Source of the DNA: Gammaproteobacteria bacterium HGW-Gammaproteobacteria-13
GTDB lineage: Bacteria; Pseudomonadota; Gammaproteobacteria; Pseudomonadales; Pseudomonadaceae
Direction: 5' to 3'
DNA: 64,000 nt
Assembly (NCBI GenBank): GCA_002840155.1
Contig: PGZH01000006.1
Location: 396,600 to 460,599 of the forward strand
Under the pieces are notes generated by a model. The model saw nothing but the letters and a program-made list of their open reading frames with translations. It made no database searches and was not told where the DNA came from. Position 1 is the first letter of the stretch; every line of letters starts with the position of its first letter. Positions 18,639 to 27,698 of the stretch are shown here, in pieces. The position numbers and the translations under genes are program-made.

Positions 18639-19697
18639 ATGCCTCGCCTGTTTGCCTCACTGCTGCTTGCCCTGACGCCGCTGCTGGCCAGCGCCGAAGA
18701 GGTGATTCGCGTCTACAACTGGAACGATTACATCGCCCCGCAGGTGCTCAAGGATTTCGAGGCGCAAACCGGCATCCGCGTCGACTACCAGACCTACAGC
18801 ACCGCCGAAGAACTCGAAGCCGTGCTGGCCAGCGGCGAAGCCATCGATGTCGCCGTGCCGTCGCATGACGCCCTGCCGGCGATGATCAAGAACGGCACCC
18901 TGCAGCCGCTGGATTTCAACCTGCTGCCCAACCGCAAGCACCTCGACAAGCAGCTGCTGAGCACCCTGGTCGCCCTCGACCCGGCCAACCGCCATGCACT
19001 GCCCTACCTGTGGGGTGCAGTCGGCCTGGCGATCAACACACCACAGGCCGAAGCCGCCTTTGGCGGGCCGCTGCCCAATAGCTGGAGCCTACTGTTCGAT
19101 GCCGAGCAGAGCTCGCGCCTGGCCACTTGCGGCATCAGCGTGCTGGATGCTCCTGACGAGACCCTGACCCTGCTGCTCAACTACCAAGGCCGCAGCCTGG
19201 CGCGCAGCGCACCGAGCCGCATCGAGCGCTCCAGCCAGGTGCTGGATGACCTGCGGCCGAACCTGCGCTACGTCGACAGCGAGCGTTATATCGACGACCT
19301 CAATCAGGGCAAGCTGTGCGTGGCCATGGCCTGGGTCGGCGATGCACTGGCCGCCGCCGATGCGGGTCAACCCGTGCGCTTTTTAGTGCCGGATGAAGGC
19401 TCGATCCTGTTTATCGACAACCTGGTGATCCCCAGCAGCGCCAAGCGCGTCGACCTGGCACACCGCTTTATCGACTACCTGATGCAGCCCAAGGTTGCCG
19501 CGCTGATCACTGCGGAAACCCTGTACCCCAGCGGCAACGCCGATTCCCGCGAGTTTCTCGACGAAGCCCTGCGCAATCAGCCAGACCTCTACCCGGACCG
19601 CGACACCAAACGCCGCCTGCACCCGCTGGAAACCCTGCCAGAAAAGCACAGCGCGACCCGCGATGCCGTATGGACGCGCTTTCGTGATGGCAGTTGA
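18639..19697 (+). CDS. Third polyamine-type periplasmic binding protein (PA0295-like)
   Basis: A 352-residue PotF/PotD-family binding protein; start chosen at MPRLFASLLLAL with caggaga upstream, giving a signal peptide ending LLASA. The mature start EEVIRVYNWNDYIAPQVL keeps the family motif with N for S. It is more diverged from SpuD/SpuE than those are from each other. P. aeruginosa has a probable polyamine-binding protein gene (PA0295) in the same place beside spuI. No permease genes accompany it, so it may share SpuFGH or act as a sensor. The ligand is unknown. Confidence 0.87.
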   Translation: MPRLFASLLLALTPLLASAEEVIRVYNWNDYIAPQVLKDFEAQTGIRVDYQTYSTAEELEAVLASGEAIDVAVPSHDALPAMIKNGTLQPLDFNLLPNRKHLDKQLLSTLVALDPANRHALPYLWGAVGLAINTPQAEAAFGGPLPNSWSLLFDAEQSSRLATCGISVLDAPDETLTLLLNYQGRSLARSAPSRIERSSQVLDDLRPNLRYVDSERYIDDLNQGKLCVAMAWVGDALAAADAGQPVRFLVPDEGSILFIDNLVIPSSAKRVDLAHRFIDYLMQPKVAALITAETLYPSGNADSREFLDEALRNQPDLYPDRDTKRRLHPLETLPEKHSATRDAVWTRFRDGS

Positions 19698-19710
19698 GTG
19701 AAAACAGATA

Positions 19711-19785
19711 TGTGGGAGGGGCTTCAGCCGCGACAAGAACAACAAGCTCGCCGCTAAAGCGGAATGCCGCCCAGCCCCTCCTACA
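19711..19785. repeat. REP-type palindrome, tgtgggaggggctt type
   Basis: tgtgggaggggcttcagccgcgac (19711-19734) and cagcccctcctaca (19772-19785) form the two inverted ends. This is a widespread Pseudomonas intergenic repeat. It lies between convergent genes. A half copy of the same sequence sits inside recC (45903-45928). Confidence 0.8.
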
Positions 19786-19793
19786 GAACGGTC

Positions 19794-21158
19794 TTACTTG
19801 ACCAGCTGACGCCAGGCCTTTAACGAACCGATGGTCAGCAGCTGCGCCTTGCGCGCAGCCAGCACTTCCGGGTCGATGGGCTGATTGGCCAGTTCCGCCA
19901 GCTTGTTCAGTTCACCGTACAGACGGTCGACTTCCGCCACGTCCAACACCTCGCGGGCCAGATGCAGCCAGACCAACAGGCGCTCGATGCGCGGCAGCTG
20001 TTCGGCCAAATCTTCAGGCTGCTGCTGATAACGACGCAGTTGCAGGGCGGCGCCTTCTTCGGCAATCAGCGTTGGCAGCCAGTTGCCCAGCGGCGCAGCG
20101 CCCTGGCGATTACCCCGGTTGTTGCGCTCCACAGTCCAGCTGCGGGCCAATAGCCAGCGCGACAGGTTCAGCGAGAACAGCCCCCAGCGATTGCCCTGCA
20201 GTTCCGCGGCGAACAACGCCGGGGCGTTCTTGCGCAGGCTGTCATCGTCCTGACCTGCCAGCACGCGCGGACGCCATTCCAGCAGCAAGGCATCCAGCAA
20301 TTCACGCAAGGCATGACTGCTGGCACGCGGCGCGGCCTGGCCCAGGCTGCTGAGCAGCGCACGCAGGCCGATCAGCTGCTCCAGCCAGTCGACCAGCAAA
20401 CGCCAGTGGCCATTGAAGCGGTACTGCTCGGCCAGACGCTGGCTGCTGCCCAGCAGGTGCCAGGCCAATGCCGCAACACTGTCATCCAGGCTGGTTTCCG
20501 CGCTCAGGCTCGGTGCCGGCAGGCTCAGGCTGTAGCTGCCGGCATCGAACAGGCGGTAACCGCGCTCGGCCTTGCTGATATCACAAGGCATCAGCGCCAG
20601 GTCGGCGGCCAACTCGACGGCCAGTTCCAGCAGCGCCTCAGGCTCACCCTGACGCAGCTCCAGCTCCAGCTCGCAGATTTCTTCTTCGCCTTCGCCGGCA
20701 ATCACCTTACCCAGGTCCAGCGCGGCCTCGATTACCACGCGGGCCTTGCCACGGCCCCAGGCGATTTCCGCCTTCTCGCGGATAAAGTCGGTGGTGAAGA
20801 TCGGCACCAGCTGCTTCTTGTCCAGCTCGGCCAGGGCCGCTGGCCAGCAGCTGTCATCGAGTTTTTTCAGGTCCAGCTTGGCCTTGGCCAGGTTCCAGTC
20901 CCACTCATTGCGCTCGGACAAACCGGCCACGCTTTGCCCACGGGTTTTCAGGGTCTGGATAAACTGCTCGCCATCACGGCGCACGCGCAGGGCCACCTTG
21001 GCGGCGGCCAGATCGCGCTCGGGGGTATCGAAGTACTGATTGAACAGTTCGCGCTGCTCCCAACCACTCTTGTTGCGTTTCTTCAGCAACGGGTGATCAC
21101 GCAGGGCGGCCAGGGTTGCACGGCTAACCCGCAGTTTAATTTCGGTTTCTTTGTTCAT
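19794..21158 (-). CDS. CYTH and CHAD domain protein (inorganic triphosphatase)
   Basis: A 454-residue protein; start at MNKETEIKLRV. The ExExK motif (ETEIK, residues 4-8) marks the CYTH triphosphate tunnel domain, which spans to about residue 200 with repeated basic and acidic strands (VALRVRRDGEQFIQTLKTRG; EICELELELRQG). Residues about 220-450 form a CHAD helical domain that binds polyphosphate in other proteins. E. coli YgiF, of the same architecture, hydrolyses inorganic triphosphate. The next genes are a PhoU-like protein and Pit phosphate transporter, which fits a phosphate or polyphosphate role. Confidence 0.9.
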   Translation of the reverse strand: MNKETEIKLRVSRATLAALRDHPLLKKRNKSGWEQRELFNQYFDTPERDLAAAKVALRVRRDGEQFIQTLKTRGQSVAGLSERNEWDWNLAKAKLDLKKLDDSCWPAALAELDKKQLVPIFTTDFIREKAEIAWGRGKARVVIEAALDLGKVIAGEGEEEICELELELRQGEPEALLELAVELAADLALMPCDISKAERGYRLFDAGSYSLSLPAPSLSAETSLDDSVAALAWHLLGSSQRLAEQYRFNGHWRLLVDWLEQLIGLRALLSSLGQAAPRASSHALRELLDALLLEWRPRVLAGQDDDSLRKNAPALFAAELQGNRWGLFSLNLSRWLLARSWTVERNNRGNRQGAAPLGNWLPTLIAEEGAALQLRRYQQQPEDLAEQLPRIERLLVWLHLAREVLDVAEVDRLYGELNKLAELANQPIDPEVLAARKAQLLTIGSLKAWRQLVK

Positions 21159-21270
21159 GATGGTGGGGATCAACGCCTACTATGAAATTGTGACAGTCCG
21201 ATTACCTGCGCTGGCGAGCCTGCGGACTGATCCGTATACTTGCCGCCTTCTTAACGCCGGGGTTCACCCT

Positions 21271-21948
21271 ATGCCAGTCAATCCATTTGCCAGCCTGTTT
21301 GGCCGCTCACCGATTGGGCCGATGCAAAAACACTTTGCCAAAGCCCACGAGTGCGCAGCCAATCTGGTGCCCTTCTTCGAAGCCGTGATGGTGGAAGATT
21401 GGGCCAAGGTGGAACAGGTACAACAGGAAATGGCTAGCCTCGAACATGAGGCCGACAAGCTCAAGAAAAGCGTGCGTCTGCACCTGCCCAAGAGCCTGTT
21501 CCTGCCCGTACCGCGCTCGGATCTGCTTGAGCTGCTGAGTGTACAGGACAAAGTCGCCAACCGCGCCAAGGACATCGCCGGGCTGATGCTCGGCCGTGAA
21601 ATGGCCATTCCGCAGGCTCTGCAGCCACTGATGCGCACCTTTGTGCAACGCACCGTGGATGCCAGCGCCCAGGCCCTGAAAGCCATGAACGAGCTCGACG
21701 AGCTGCTGGAAACCGGCTTTGGTGGCCGTGAAGCAGCGCTGGTCGAATCCATGGTCATGGAGCTGGAACAGATCGAACGCGACACCGACAAGATGCAAAT
21801 CGAAGTGCGTCGTGCGCTGTTCAAACTGGAAAAGGACCTTCCTGCTGTCGATGTGATGTTCCTCTACAAGATCATCGAATGGATCGGCGACGTAGCCGAT
21901 CGTGCCGAACGTGTCGGCAACCGACTGGAACAACTGCTGGCGCGCTAA
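21271..21948 (+). CDS. DUF47 (PhoU-like) protein, TIGR00153 family
   Basis: A 225-residue all-helical protein; the start at MPVNPFASLFGRSPIG is preferred over longer in-frame options, which run into the divergent gene. Acidic metal-binding helices (EADKLKKSVRLHL; VANRAKDIAG; WIGDVADRAERVGNRLE) are typical of PhoU/DUF47 proteins. It is 39 bp upstream of pit; this pairing is conserved across bacteria and DUF47 proteins are thought to regulate the Pit transporter. Confidence 0.9.
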   Translation: MPVNPFASLFGRSPIGPMQKHFAKAHECAANLVPFFEAVMVEDWAKVEQVQQEMASLEHEADKLKKSVRLHLPKSLFLPVPRSDLLELLSVQDKVANRAKDIAGLMLGREMAIPQALQPLMRTFVQRTVDASAQALKAMNELDELLETGFGGREAALVESMVMELEQIERDTDKMQIEVRRALFKLEKDLPAVDVMFLYKIIEWIGDVADRAERVGNRLEQLLAR

Positions 21949-21987
21949 GCGCCAGTGTCCTTTCTGGAATCTACGGATTAATTATTT

Positions 21988-23253
21988 ATGTCTCTGATTG
22001 CGGACTACGGCCTCGTATTGCTGCTGCTTGCCTGTCTCTTCGGCTTTTTCATGGCCTGGGGCGTAGGCGCCAATGACGTGGCCAACGCCATGGGTACCTC
22101 AGTGGGCTCCAAAGCCCTGACCATCAAACAGGCGATCCTGATCGCCATGGTCTTCGAGTTCGCCGGCGCCTATCTGGCCGGCGGCGAGGTGACCGAAACC
22201 ATCAAGAGCGGCATCGTCGATGCCTCGATGATCACCCCGGACCTGATGGTCCTGGGCATGATGTCGGCGCTGCTGGCAGCCGGCACCTGGCTGCTAGTGG
22301 CTTCTACCAAGGGCTGGCCGGTGTCTACCACCCACTCCATCGTCGGCGCGGTCATCGGCTTTGCCGCCGTTGGCGTGTCCATGGACGCGGTGCACTGGGG
22401 CGGCGTTGGCCCCATCGTGGCCAGCTGGGTAGTTTCCCCGGTGCTGTCAGGCTTTGTCGCTTTCGGCCTGTTTGTCAGCGTGCAGAAGCTGATCATCGAC
22501 ACTGACAACCCCTTCCTCAACGCCAAGCGCTTCGTGCCGCTGTATATGTTTGCCACCGGTTTCATGGTCAGCATCATGACCCTGACCAAAGGCCTCAAGC
22601 ATATCGGCCTGAACCTCTCCACGACCGAGGGTTTCTTCCTGTCGCTGGGTGTTGGCGGCCTGATTATGCTGCTGGGCATCGTCCTGCTTAGCCGGATCAA
22701 GATCGACGTCGAAGCGGACAAGGACTTCCACTACGCCAGCGTGGAGAAGGTCTTCGCCGTGCTGATGATCTTCACCGCGTGCGCCATGGCCTTTGCTCAC
22801 GGTTCCAACGACGTGGCTAACGCCGTTGGCCCGCTGGCAGCGATTGTCGGTGTGATTCAGTCCGGCGGTGAAATGGCCGTTGGCGCCAAGTCGGCCGTCC
22901 CAGGCTGGGTGTTGCTGCTTGGCGCCGTGGGTATCGTCATCGGTCTGGCCACCTACGGCTACAAGGTGATCGCGACCATCGGCAAGGAAATCACCGAGCT
23001 GACCCCAAGCCGTGGTTTTGCCGCTGAACTGGCCACCGCCACCACCGTGGTAGGCGCCTCGGCCATCGGCCTGCCGGTGTCCACCACCCACACCCTGGTC
23101 GGTGCGGTACTCGGTGTCGGTCTGGCGCGCGGTATCGGCGCGCTGAACCTGGGCGTGATCGGCAAGATCTTTATGTCCTGGCTGATCACCCTGCCGGTGG
23201 GTGCAGCGCTGTCGATTTTCTTCTTCTATATCCTGCGCGGCGTTTTCCTCTAA
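21988..23253 (+). CDS. pit: Low-affinity inorganic phosphate transporter, PiT family
   Basis: A 421-residue inner-membrane protein with about ten helices in two inverted halves. Each half has the PiT signature: GANDVANAMGTSVGS (about residue 28) and HGSNDVANAVGPLAAI (about 273), plus paired VSTTHSIVGAVIG and VSTTHTLVGAVLG segments. It moves phosphate (as a metal-phosphate complex) with protons. It is co-transcribed with the DUF47 gene; in P. aeruginosa the same pair lies beside argE and the CYTH/CHAD gene. Confidence 0.92.
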   Translation: MSLIADYGLVLLLLACLFGFFMAWGVGANDVANAMGTSVGSKALTIKQAILIAMVFEFAGAYLAGGEVTETIKSGIVDASMITPDLMVLGMMSALLAAGTWLLVASTKGWPVSTTHSIVGAVIGFAAVGVSMDAVHWGGVGPIVASWVVSPVLSGFVAFGLFVSVQKLIIDTDNPFLNAKRFVPLYMFATGFMVSIMTLTKGLKHIGLNLSTTEGFFLSLGVGGLIMLLGIVLLSRIKIDVEADKDFHYASVEKVFAVLMIFTACAMAFAHGSNDVANAVGPLAAIVGVIQSGGEMAVGAKSAVPGWVLLLGAVGIVIGLATYGYKVIATIGKEITELTPSRGFAAELATATTVVGASAIGLPVSTTHTLVGAVLGVGLARGIGALNLGVIGKIFMSWLITLPVGAALSIFFFYILRGVFL

Positions 23254-23275
23254 ACACCCGTAGCGGTTTTATCTG

Positions 23276-23310
23276 CGCAAGCGATGGCCCTATGATGGGC
23301 CTCGCTTGCG
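23276..23310 (+). promoter_or_regulatory. Hairpin between pit and argE
   Basis: cgcaagcga (23276-23284) pairs with tcgcttgcg (23302-23310), and inner ggccc pairs with gggcc. The loop contains tatgat, a -10-like hexamer. No T-run follows. It ends ten bases before the argE ATG and could sequester the gcggag ribosome site region. Confidence 0.45.
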
Positions 23311-23320
23311 GAGATAACCG

Positions 23321-24499
23321 ATGCCCCTGCCTTCCTTCAAAGAGCAATTCGCTGCCCTGATCGCCGCCCCGTCGGTGAGCTGCACTCAGGCGCATTGGGA
23401 TCAGTCCAACCGCGCGGTGATCGAGCTGCTGTCGAGCTGGCTCGGCGACCTCGGTTTCGCCTGCGATGTGCAGCAAGTCGCCCCCGGCAAATTCAACCTG
23501 CTCGCCAGCTATGGCAGCGGCCCAGGCGGCCTGGTGCTGGCTGGACACAGCGACACCGTGCCGTTCGACGCCGCGCTGTGGCAGACCGATCCGCTCAAGC
23601 TGAGCGAAGTCGATGGCCGCTGGGTGGGCCTCGGCAGTTGCGATATGAAGGGCTTTTTCGCCCTGATTATCGAAGCCGTGCAGCCCTTGCTGGAGCAGCG
23701 TTTCCAGCAGCCGCTGCTGATTCTCGCCACCTGCGATGAAGAAAGCTCGATGTCTGGTGCCCGCGCCCTGGCGCAAGCCGGGCGGCCGCTGGGCCGCGCG
23801 GCAGTGATTGGCGAGCCGACCGGCCTCAAGCCGATCCGCCTGCACAAGGGCATCATGATGGAGCGCATCGATATTCTCGGGCAAAGCGGCCATTCCTCTG
23901 ACCCCAACCTCGGCCACAGCGCCCTGGAAGCCATGCAGGACGTGATGCTGGAGCTGCGCGGCCTGCGCGCGCAATGGCAGCGTGAGTACAACAATCCGCA
24001 ATTCAGCGTGCCCAAACCGACCCTGAACTTTGGCTGCATCCATGGCGGCGACAACCCCAACCGCATCTGCGGTCAATGCTCGTTGGAATTCGACCTGCGC
24101 CCGTTGCCGGGCATGCAGCCGGAAGCCCTGCGCGCGGCGATCCGCCAGAAACTGCAGCCGCTGGCCGAGCAGCATCAGGTGCAGATCGATTACGCCCCAC
24201 TGTTCCCCAGCGTGCAGCCCTTCGAGCAGAACGCCGACAGTGCGCTGGTGCGCATTGCCGAACGTCTGACTGGGCATACGGCCGCCGCAGTGGCATTTGC
24301 CACCGAAGCGCCTTATCTTCAGCAGCTTGGCTGCGAAACCCTGGTGCTCGGCCCCGGCGATATCGACTGCGCCCACCAGCCCGGCGAGTACCTGGAAATG
24401 TCACGTTTGCAGCCTACTGTGCGTCTGCTGCAACAACTGATCGAACATTACTGCCTGCAAGCCAAACAACCTGAGTCATCCGGAGGAGAGAACGCGTGA
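23321..24499 (+). CDS. argE: Acetylornithine deacetylase
   Basis: A 392-residue M20-family zinc hydrolase. Metal-site motifs are LVLAGHSDTVPFD (His about 78), GLGSCDMKGFFA (bridging Asp), ATCDEESSMSGAR (Glu pair), and GPGDIDCAHQPGEYLE (C-terminal His). It removes acetyl from N-acetylornithine to give ornithine. In pseudomonads most ornithine is made by ArgJ recycling, so an ArgE-like enzyme may be auxiliary. It lies next to argA, as in P. aeruginosa, 103 bp apart. Confidence 0.92.
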   Translation: MPLPSFKEQFAALIAAPSVSCTQAHWDQSNRAVIELLSSWLGDLGFACDVQQVAPGKFNLLASYGSGPGGLVLAGHSDTVPFDAALWQTDPLKLSEVDGRWVGLGSCDMKGFFALIIEAVQPLLEQRFQQPLLILATCDEESSMSGARALAQAGRPLGRAAVIGEPTGLKPIRLHKGIMMERIDILGQSGHSSDPNLGHSALEAMQDVMLELRGLRAQWQREYNNPQFSVPKPTLNFGCIHGGDNPNRICGQCSLEFDLRPLPGMQPEALRAAIRQKLQPLAEQHQVQIDYAPLFPSVQPFEQNADSALVRIAERLTGHTAAAVAFATEAPYLQQLGCETLVLGPGDIDCAHQPGEYLEMSRLQPTVRLLQQLIEHYCLQAKQPESSGGENA

Positions 24500-24602
24500 A
24501 GCTGCCCCAACTGCGACGATAAAACCGCTGCTCTCGGCTGCCGCCTGGCGCAACCCTGCGCCGTTCCCATGCGTTCCGTCTTCGACACAGGTTCTTCAAA
24601 CA

Positions 24603-25901
24603 ATGCACGACCACGTCAACTGGCTCCGCCACGCTTCGCCCTATATCAATGCCCACCGCGACTGCACCTTTGTGGTGATGCTGCCGGGCGAGGGCGTTGC
24701 CCACCCGAATTTCGGCAATATCGTTCACGACCTGGTGCTGCTGCATAGCCTTGGCGTGCGCCTGGTGCTGGTGCATGGCTCGCGCCCGCAGATCGAGGCG
24801 CGCCTGGCCAGCAACGGCCTGACCCCGCGCTTTCACCGTGACCTGCGGATCACCGACAGCCCGACCTTGGAATGCGTAATCGACGCCGTCGGCCAGCTGC
24901 GCATCGCCATCGAAGCACGCCTGTCGATGGACATGGCACGCTCGCCCATGCAGGGTTCGCGCCTGCGCATCACCAGCGGCAACTTTGTCACCGCGCGGCC
25001 GATTGGCGTGGTCGATGGCGTCGACTATCACCACACCGGCGAAGTGCGGCGCATCGACCGCAAAGGCATCAACCGTCAGCTGGATGAGCGCAGCATCGTA
25101 CTGCTGTCGCCGCTCGGTTATTCGCCCACCGGGGAGATTTTCAACCTGGCCTGCGAAGACGTCGCCACCCGCGCCGCCATCGACCTGGACGCCGACAAGC
25201 TACTGCTGTTCGGCGCCGAATGCGGCCTGCTCGACGAAGCCGGCAAGCTGGTGCGTGAACTGCGCCCACAGCAGGTGCCCGCGCACCTGCAGCGCCTGGG
25301 CAGCAGCTACCAAGGCGAACTGCTCGACGCCGCCGCCGAGGCCTGCAAGGCCGGGGTACGTCGCAGCCATATCGTCAGTTATGCGGAAGATGGGGCGCTG
25401 CTTAGCGAACTGTTCACCCGCACAGGCAACGGCACCCTGGTGGCCCAGGAGCAATTCGAATCGCTGCGCGAGGCGACCATCGAGGATGTCGGCGGACTGA
25501 TGGAGCTGATCACCCCACTGGAAGACCAGGGCATTCTGGTGCGCCGCTCGCGTGAGGTGCTGGAGCGCGAGATCGAGCAGTTCAGCATTGTTGAACGTGA
25601 AGGGCTGATCATCGCCTGCGCCGCGCTGTACCAGATTGCCGACTCGGATTTCGGTGAGCTGGCCTGCCTGGCCGTCAACCCGGCCTACCGGCATGGCGGC
25701 CGCGGCGACGAGCTGCTCGAACGCATCGAGGAACGCGCCCGCGCCCAGGGCCTGAAAACCCTGTTCGTGCTCACCACGCGCACCGCCCACTGGTTCCGCG
25801 AACGCGGCTTTATGCCCAGCAGCGTCGACCGCCTGCCGGCCGCCCGCGCCTCGCTGTACAACTACCAGCGCAACTCGCAGGTGTTTGAAAAGGCACTGTG
25901 A
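24603..25901 (+). CDS. argA: N-acetylglutamate synthase
   Basis: A 432-residue two-domain enzyme: an amino-acid-kinase-like N-terminal domain (LVLVHGSRPQIEARL, arginine-feedback site region) and a C-terminal GNAT acetyltransferase from about residue 290 (ELACLAVNPAYRHGGRGDELLERI, acetyl-CoA loop; ARAQGLKTLFVLTTRTAHWFRERGF). It makes N-acetylglutamate, the first step of arginine synthesis. Length matches classical bacterial ArgA. Confidence 0.95.
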   Translation: MHDHVNWLRHASPYINAHRDCTFVVMLPGEGVAHPNFGNIVHDLVLLHSLGVRLVLVHGSRPQIEARLASNGLTPRFHRDLRITDSPTLECVIDAVGQLRIAIEARLSMDMARSPMQGSRLRITSGNFVTARPIGVVDGVDYHHTGEVRRIDRKGINRQLDERSIVLLSPLGYSPTGEIFNLACEDVATRAAIDLDADKLLLFGAECGLLDEAGKLVRELRPQQVPAHLQRLGSSYQGELLDAAAEACKAGVRRSHIVSYAEDGALLSELFTRTGNGTLVAQEQFESLREATIEDVGGLMELITPLEDQGILVRRSREVLEREIEQFSIVEREGLIIACAALYQIADSDFGELACLAVNPAYRHGGRGDELLERIEERARAQGLKTLFVLTTRTAHWFRERGFMPSSVDRLPAARASLYNYQRNSQVFEKAL

Positions 25902-25936
25902 ATCCAGCGGTGCATAAACATTGTGCCAACCCACCC

Positions 25937-26023
25937 GTAGCCCGGATAAGCCCTAGCGCAATCCGGGAAACATAACGCCGCCAAAACCATGCCCCGGACT
26001 GCGCTGCGCTTGTCCGGACTACT
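25937..26023. repeat. REP-type palindrome, gtagcccggat type, copy 1
   Basis: gtagcccggataagc (25937-) and the imperfect end tgtccggactac (26011-26022) are inverted; an inner atccggg/ccccgga pair adds to the fold. Further copies are at 26736, 34084 and 41201. It separates the convergent argA and TetR genes. Confidence 0.75.
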
Positions 26024-26039
26024 CCTCATAACGGGTGCT

Positions 26040-26672
26040 TTACTGGCTGCGTTTCGGTAGATGGGGCGGCAGATACAAACCCAGATAAGCATCAAACACG
26101 CGCATGCCTTCCTCGGCCATACGCGGGGTGATTTCGCCGTGCAGCTGCACCGAGCGCGCATACACCCTGTCGCCCAGCTCCATGGCCAGGGCGAACACAT
26201 CGACATCATCCGGCAGTTGCGGCAGCGGGAAGTGGCGATCGAACAACTGCTGCATCAGCTGACCCAGCTCGATGTCGTGTTGCCTATCCGCCTGGGTCAC
26301 CTCCGCCAGACCGTGCTGCGCCAGAATCAGCTGGCGCGCGGCGGCATCTGCAGCGTAGATCGCCAGCATGCGCTGCTCGACCAGCCGCGATAGGTCACGC
26401 CAGTCGCGCAGCTGCGTATGTTCAATCGGTTCCTGCAAACAGGCGCGAAACGCACTGTGAATATCCGCCGTCAGCCCTTCCAGCAAAGCCGGCACGCTGG
26501 CGAAGAAGTGATAGACCGAAGACGGCGGAATCTGCGCGCGTTCCGCCACGCTGTAGATCGACAGGCTGGCCACGCCTTGCTCGGCGAGCAATTCACGGGC
26601 AGCTGCCAGAATACCGGCAATGCGGCTTTGGCTACTGGCGCGGGGTTTGCGAGCAACAGGCGGACGTGACAT
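26040..26672 (-). CDS. TetR family transcriptional regulator
   Basis: A 210-residue regulator. The helix-turn-helix lies at about residues 37-58 (LSIYSVAERAQIPPSSVYHFF), preceded by AARELLAEQGVA. The C-terminal ligand domain resembles TetR_C of unspecified type. A stretch of basic residues opens the protein (MSRPPVARKPRASSQSR). No divergent target gene lies nearby (repeats and trpA follow), so the regulon is unknown. Confidence 0.88.
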   Translation of the reverse strand: MSRPPVARKPRASSQSRIAGILAAARELLAEQGVASLSIYSVAERAQIPPSSVYHFFASVPALLEGLTADIHSAFRACLQEPIEHTQLRDWRDLSRLVEQRMLAIYAADAAARQLILAQHGLAEVTQADRQHDIELGQLMQQLFDRHFPLPQLPDDVDVFALAMELGDRVYARSVQLHGEITPRMAEEGMRVFDAYLGLYLPPHLPKRSQ

Positions 26673-26735
26673 GGCGAGACTCGGAGCAAGGAAATAGGGC
26701 GGATGACATTTCGCCGCCTACCCTACACCGAACCC

Positions 26736-26802
26736 GTAGCCCGGATGAAATCCGGGAAGGGTTTTACTGGCAATAAATGCTCCCGGATTGCACCCGGGCT
26801 AC
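26736..26802. repeat. REP-type palindrome, gtagcccggat type, copy 2
   Basis: gtagcccggatgaaatccggg (26736-26756) and cccggattgcacccgggctac (26782-26802) are the inverted ends. Directly followed by a different palindrome at 26812. Confidence 0.8.
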
Positions 26803-26811
26803 CAGAGCTAT

Positions 26812-26879
26812 GTAGGGTGGATGACGCTGTTTTCATCCACCGCTGCAGTGGTGGATGGGTGAAGCGTCATCCACCCTAC
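26812..26879. repeat. Palindromic repeat, gtagggtggatgacgc type, copy 2
   Basis: The same 16-bp perfect inverted ends as at 6631-6704, with a shorter centre. It ends ten bases after the trpA stop on the minus strand and may serve as the trpBA terminator. Confidence 0.85.
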
Positions 26880-26888
26880 AAGCCCGCG

Positions 26889-27698
26889 TTAACCACGCGC
26901 GCCGCGAACACCTTCAGCCAGCGCCGCACACAGGCTCAGCACGCCATCCACCGCCTGCTCGTCGCTTGTTGCGTTGGCAATCTGGTCGATCAGCGCCGAG
27001 CCCACCACCACGCCATCGGCCAGACGGGCGATGGTCGCGGCATGTTCCGGGGTGCGGATACCGAAGCCGATGCACAGCGGCAAATCGGTGTGGCAACGCA
27101 AACGGGCAACCGCCTGCTCGACATGATCCAGGGTGGCCGAGCCAGCACCGGTCACACCGGCCACCGAGACGTAGTAGACGAAGCCGGAGCTGCCGTTAAG
27201 CACTTTGGGCAGACGCTTGTCGTCGGTGGTTGGGGTGGTCAGGCGGATAAAATCCAGACCCGCGACCTGAGCCGGGTCACAGAGGTCGACGTTATGCTCT
27301 GGCGGCAGATCGACCACGATCAGGCCATCGACGCCCGAGGCCTTGGCTTCGGCAATAAAGCGCTCCACGCCGTACTTGTGGATCGGGTTGAAGTAACCCA
27401 TCAGCACCAGCGGCGTGGCCTGCTCACCTTCACGGAACTCACGGACCATCTGCAGGGTTTTCGCCAGGTCCTGACCGCCTTCCAGGGCGCGGATATTCGC
27501 TAGCTGGATCGCCGGGCCATCGGCCATCGGATCGGTAAACGGCATGCCCAGTTCGATCACATCAGCGCCAGCCGCCGGCAGGCCCTTGAGGATGGCCAGG
27601 GAGGCGTCGTAGTTCGGGTCACCGGCAGTAACGAAGGTCACCAGGGCGGCGCGGTTCTGCTGTTTCAGCTCGGCAAAGCGGGTTTGCAGGCGGCTCAT
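26889..27698 (-). CDS. trpA: Tryptophan synthase alpha subunit
   Basis: A 269-residue TIM-barrel protein. Catalytic region [19 protein letters not shown] holds the family Glu and Asp (near residues 49 and 60). The phosphate-binding end is [11 protein letters not shown] and [10 protein letters not shown]. It splits indole-3-glycerol phosphate and passes indole to TrpB. The ATG overlaps the trpB stop by one base (TGATG), giving coupled, near-equal translation. Confidence 0.96.
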   Translation of the reverse strand: MSRLQTRFAELKQQNRAALVTFVTAGDPNYDASLAILKGLPAAGADVIELGMPFTDPMADGPAIQLANIRALEGGQDLAKTLQMVREFREGEQATPLVLMGYFNPIHKYGVERFIAEAKASGVDGLIVVDLPPEHNVDLCDPAQVAGLDFIRLTTPTTDDKRLPKVLNGSSGFVYYVSVAGVTGAGSATLDHVEQAVARLRCHTDLPLCIGFGIRTPEHAATIARLADGVVVGSALIDQIANATSDEQAVDGVLSLCAALAEGVRGARG

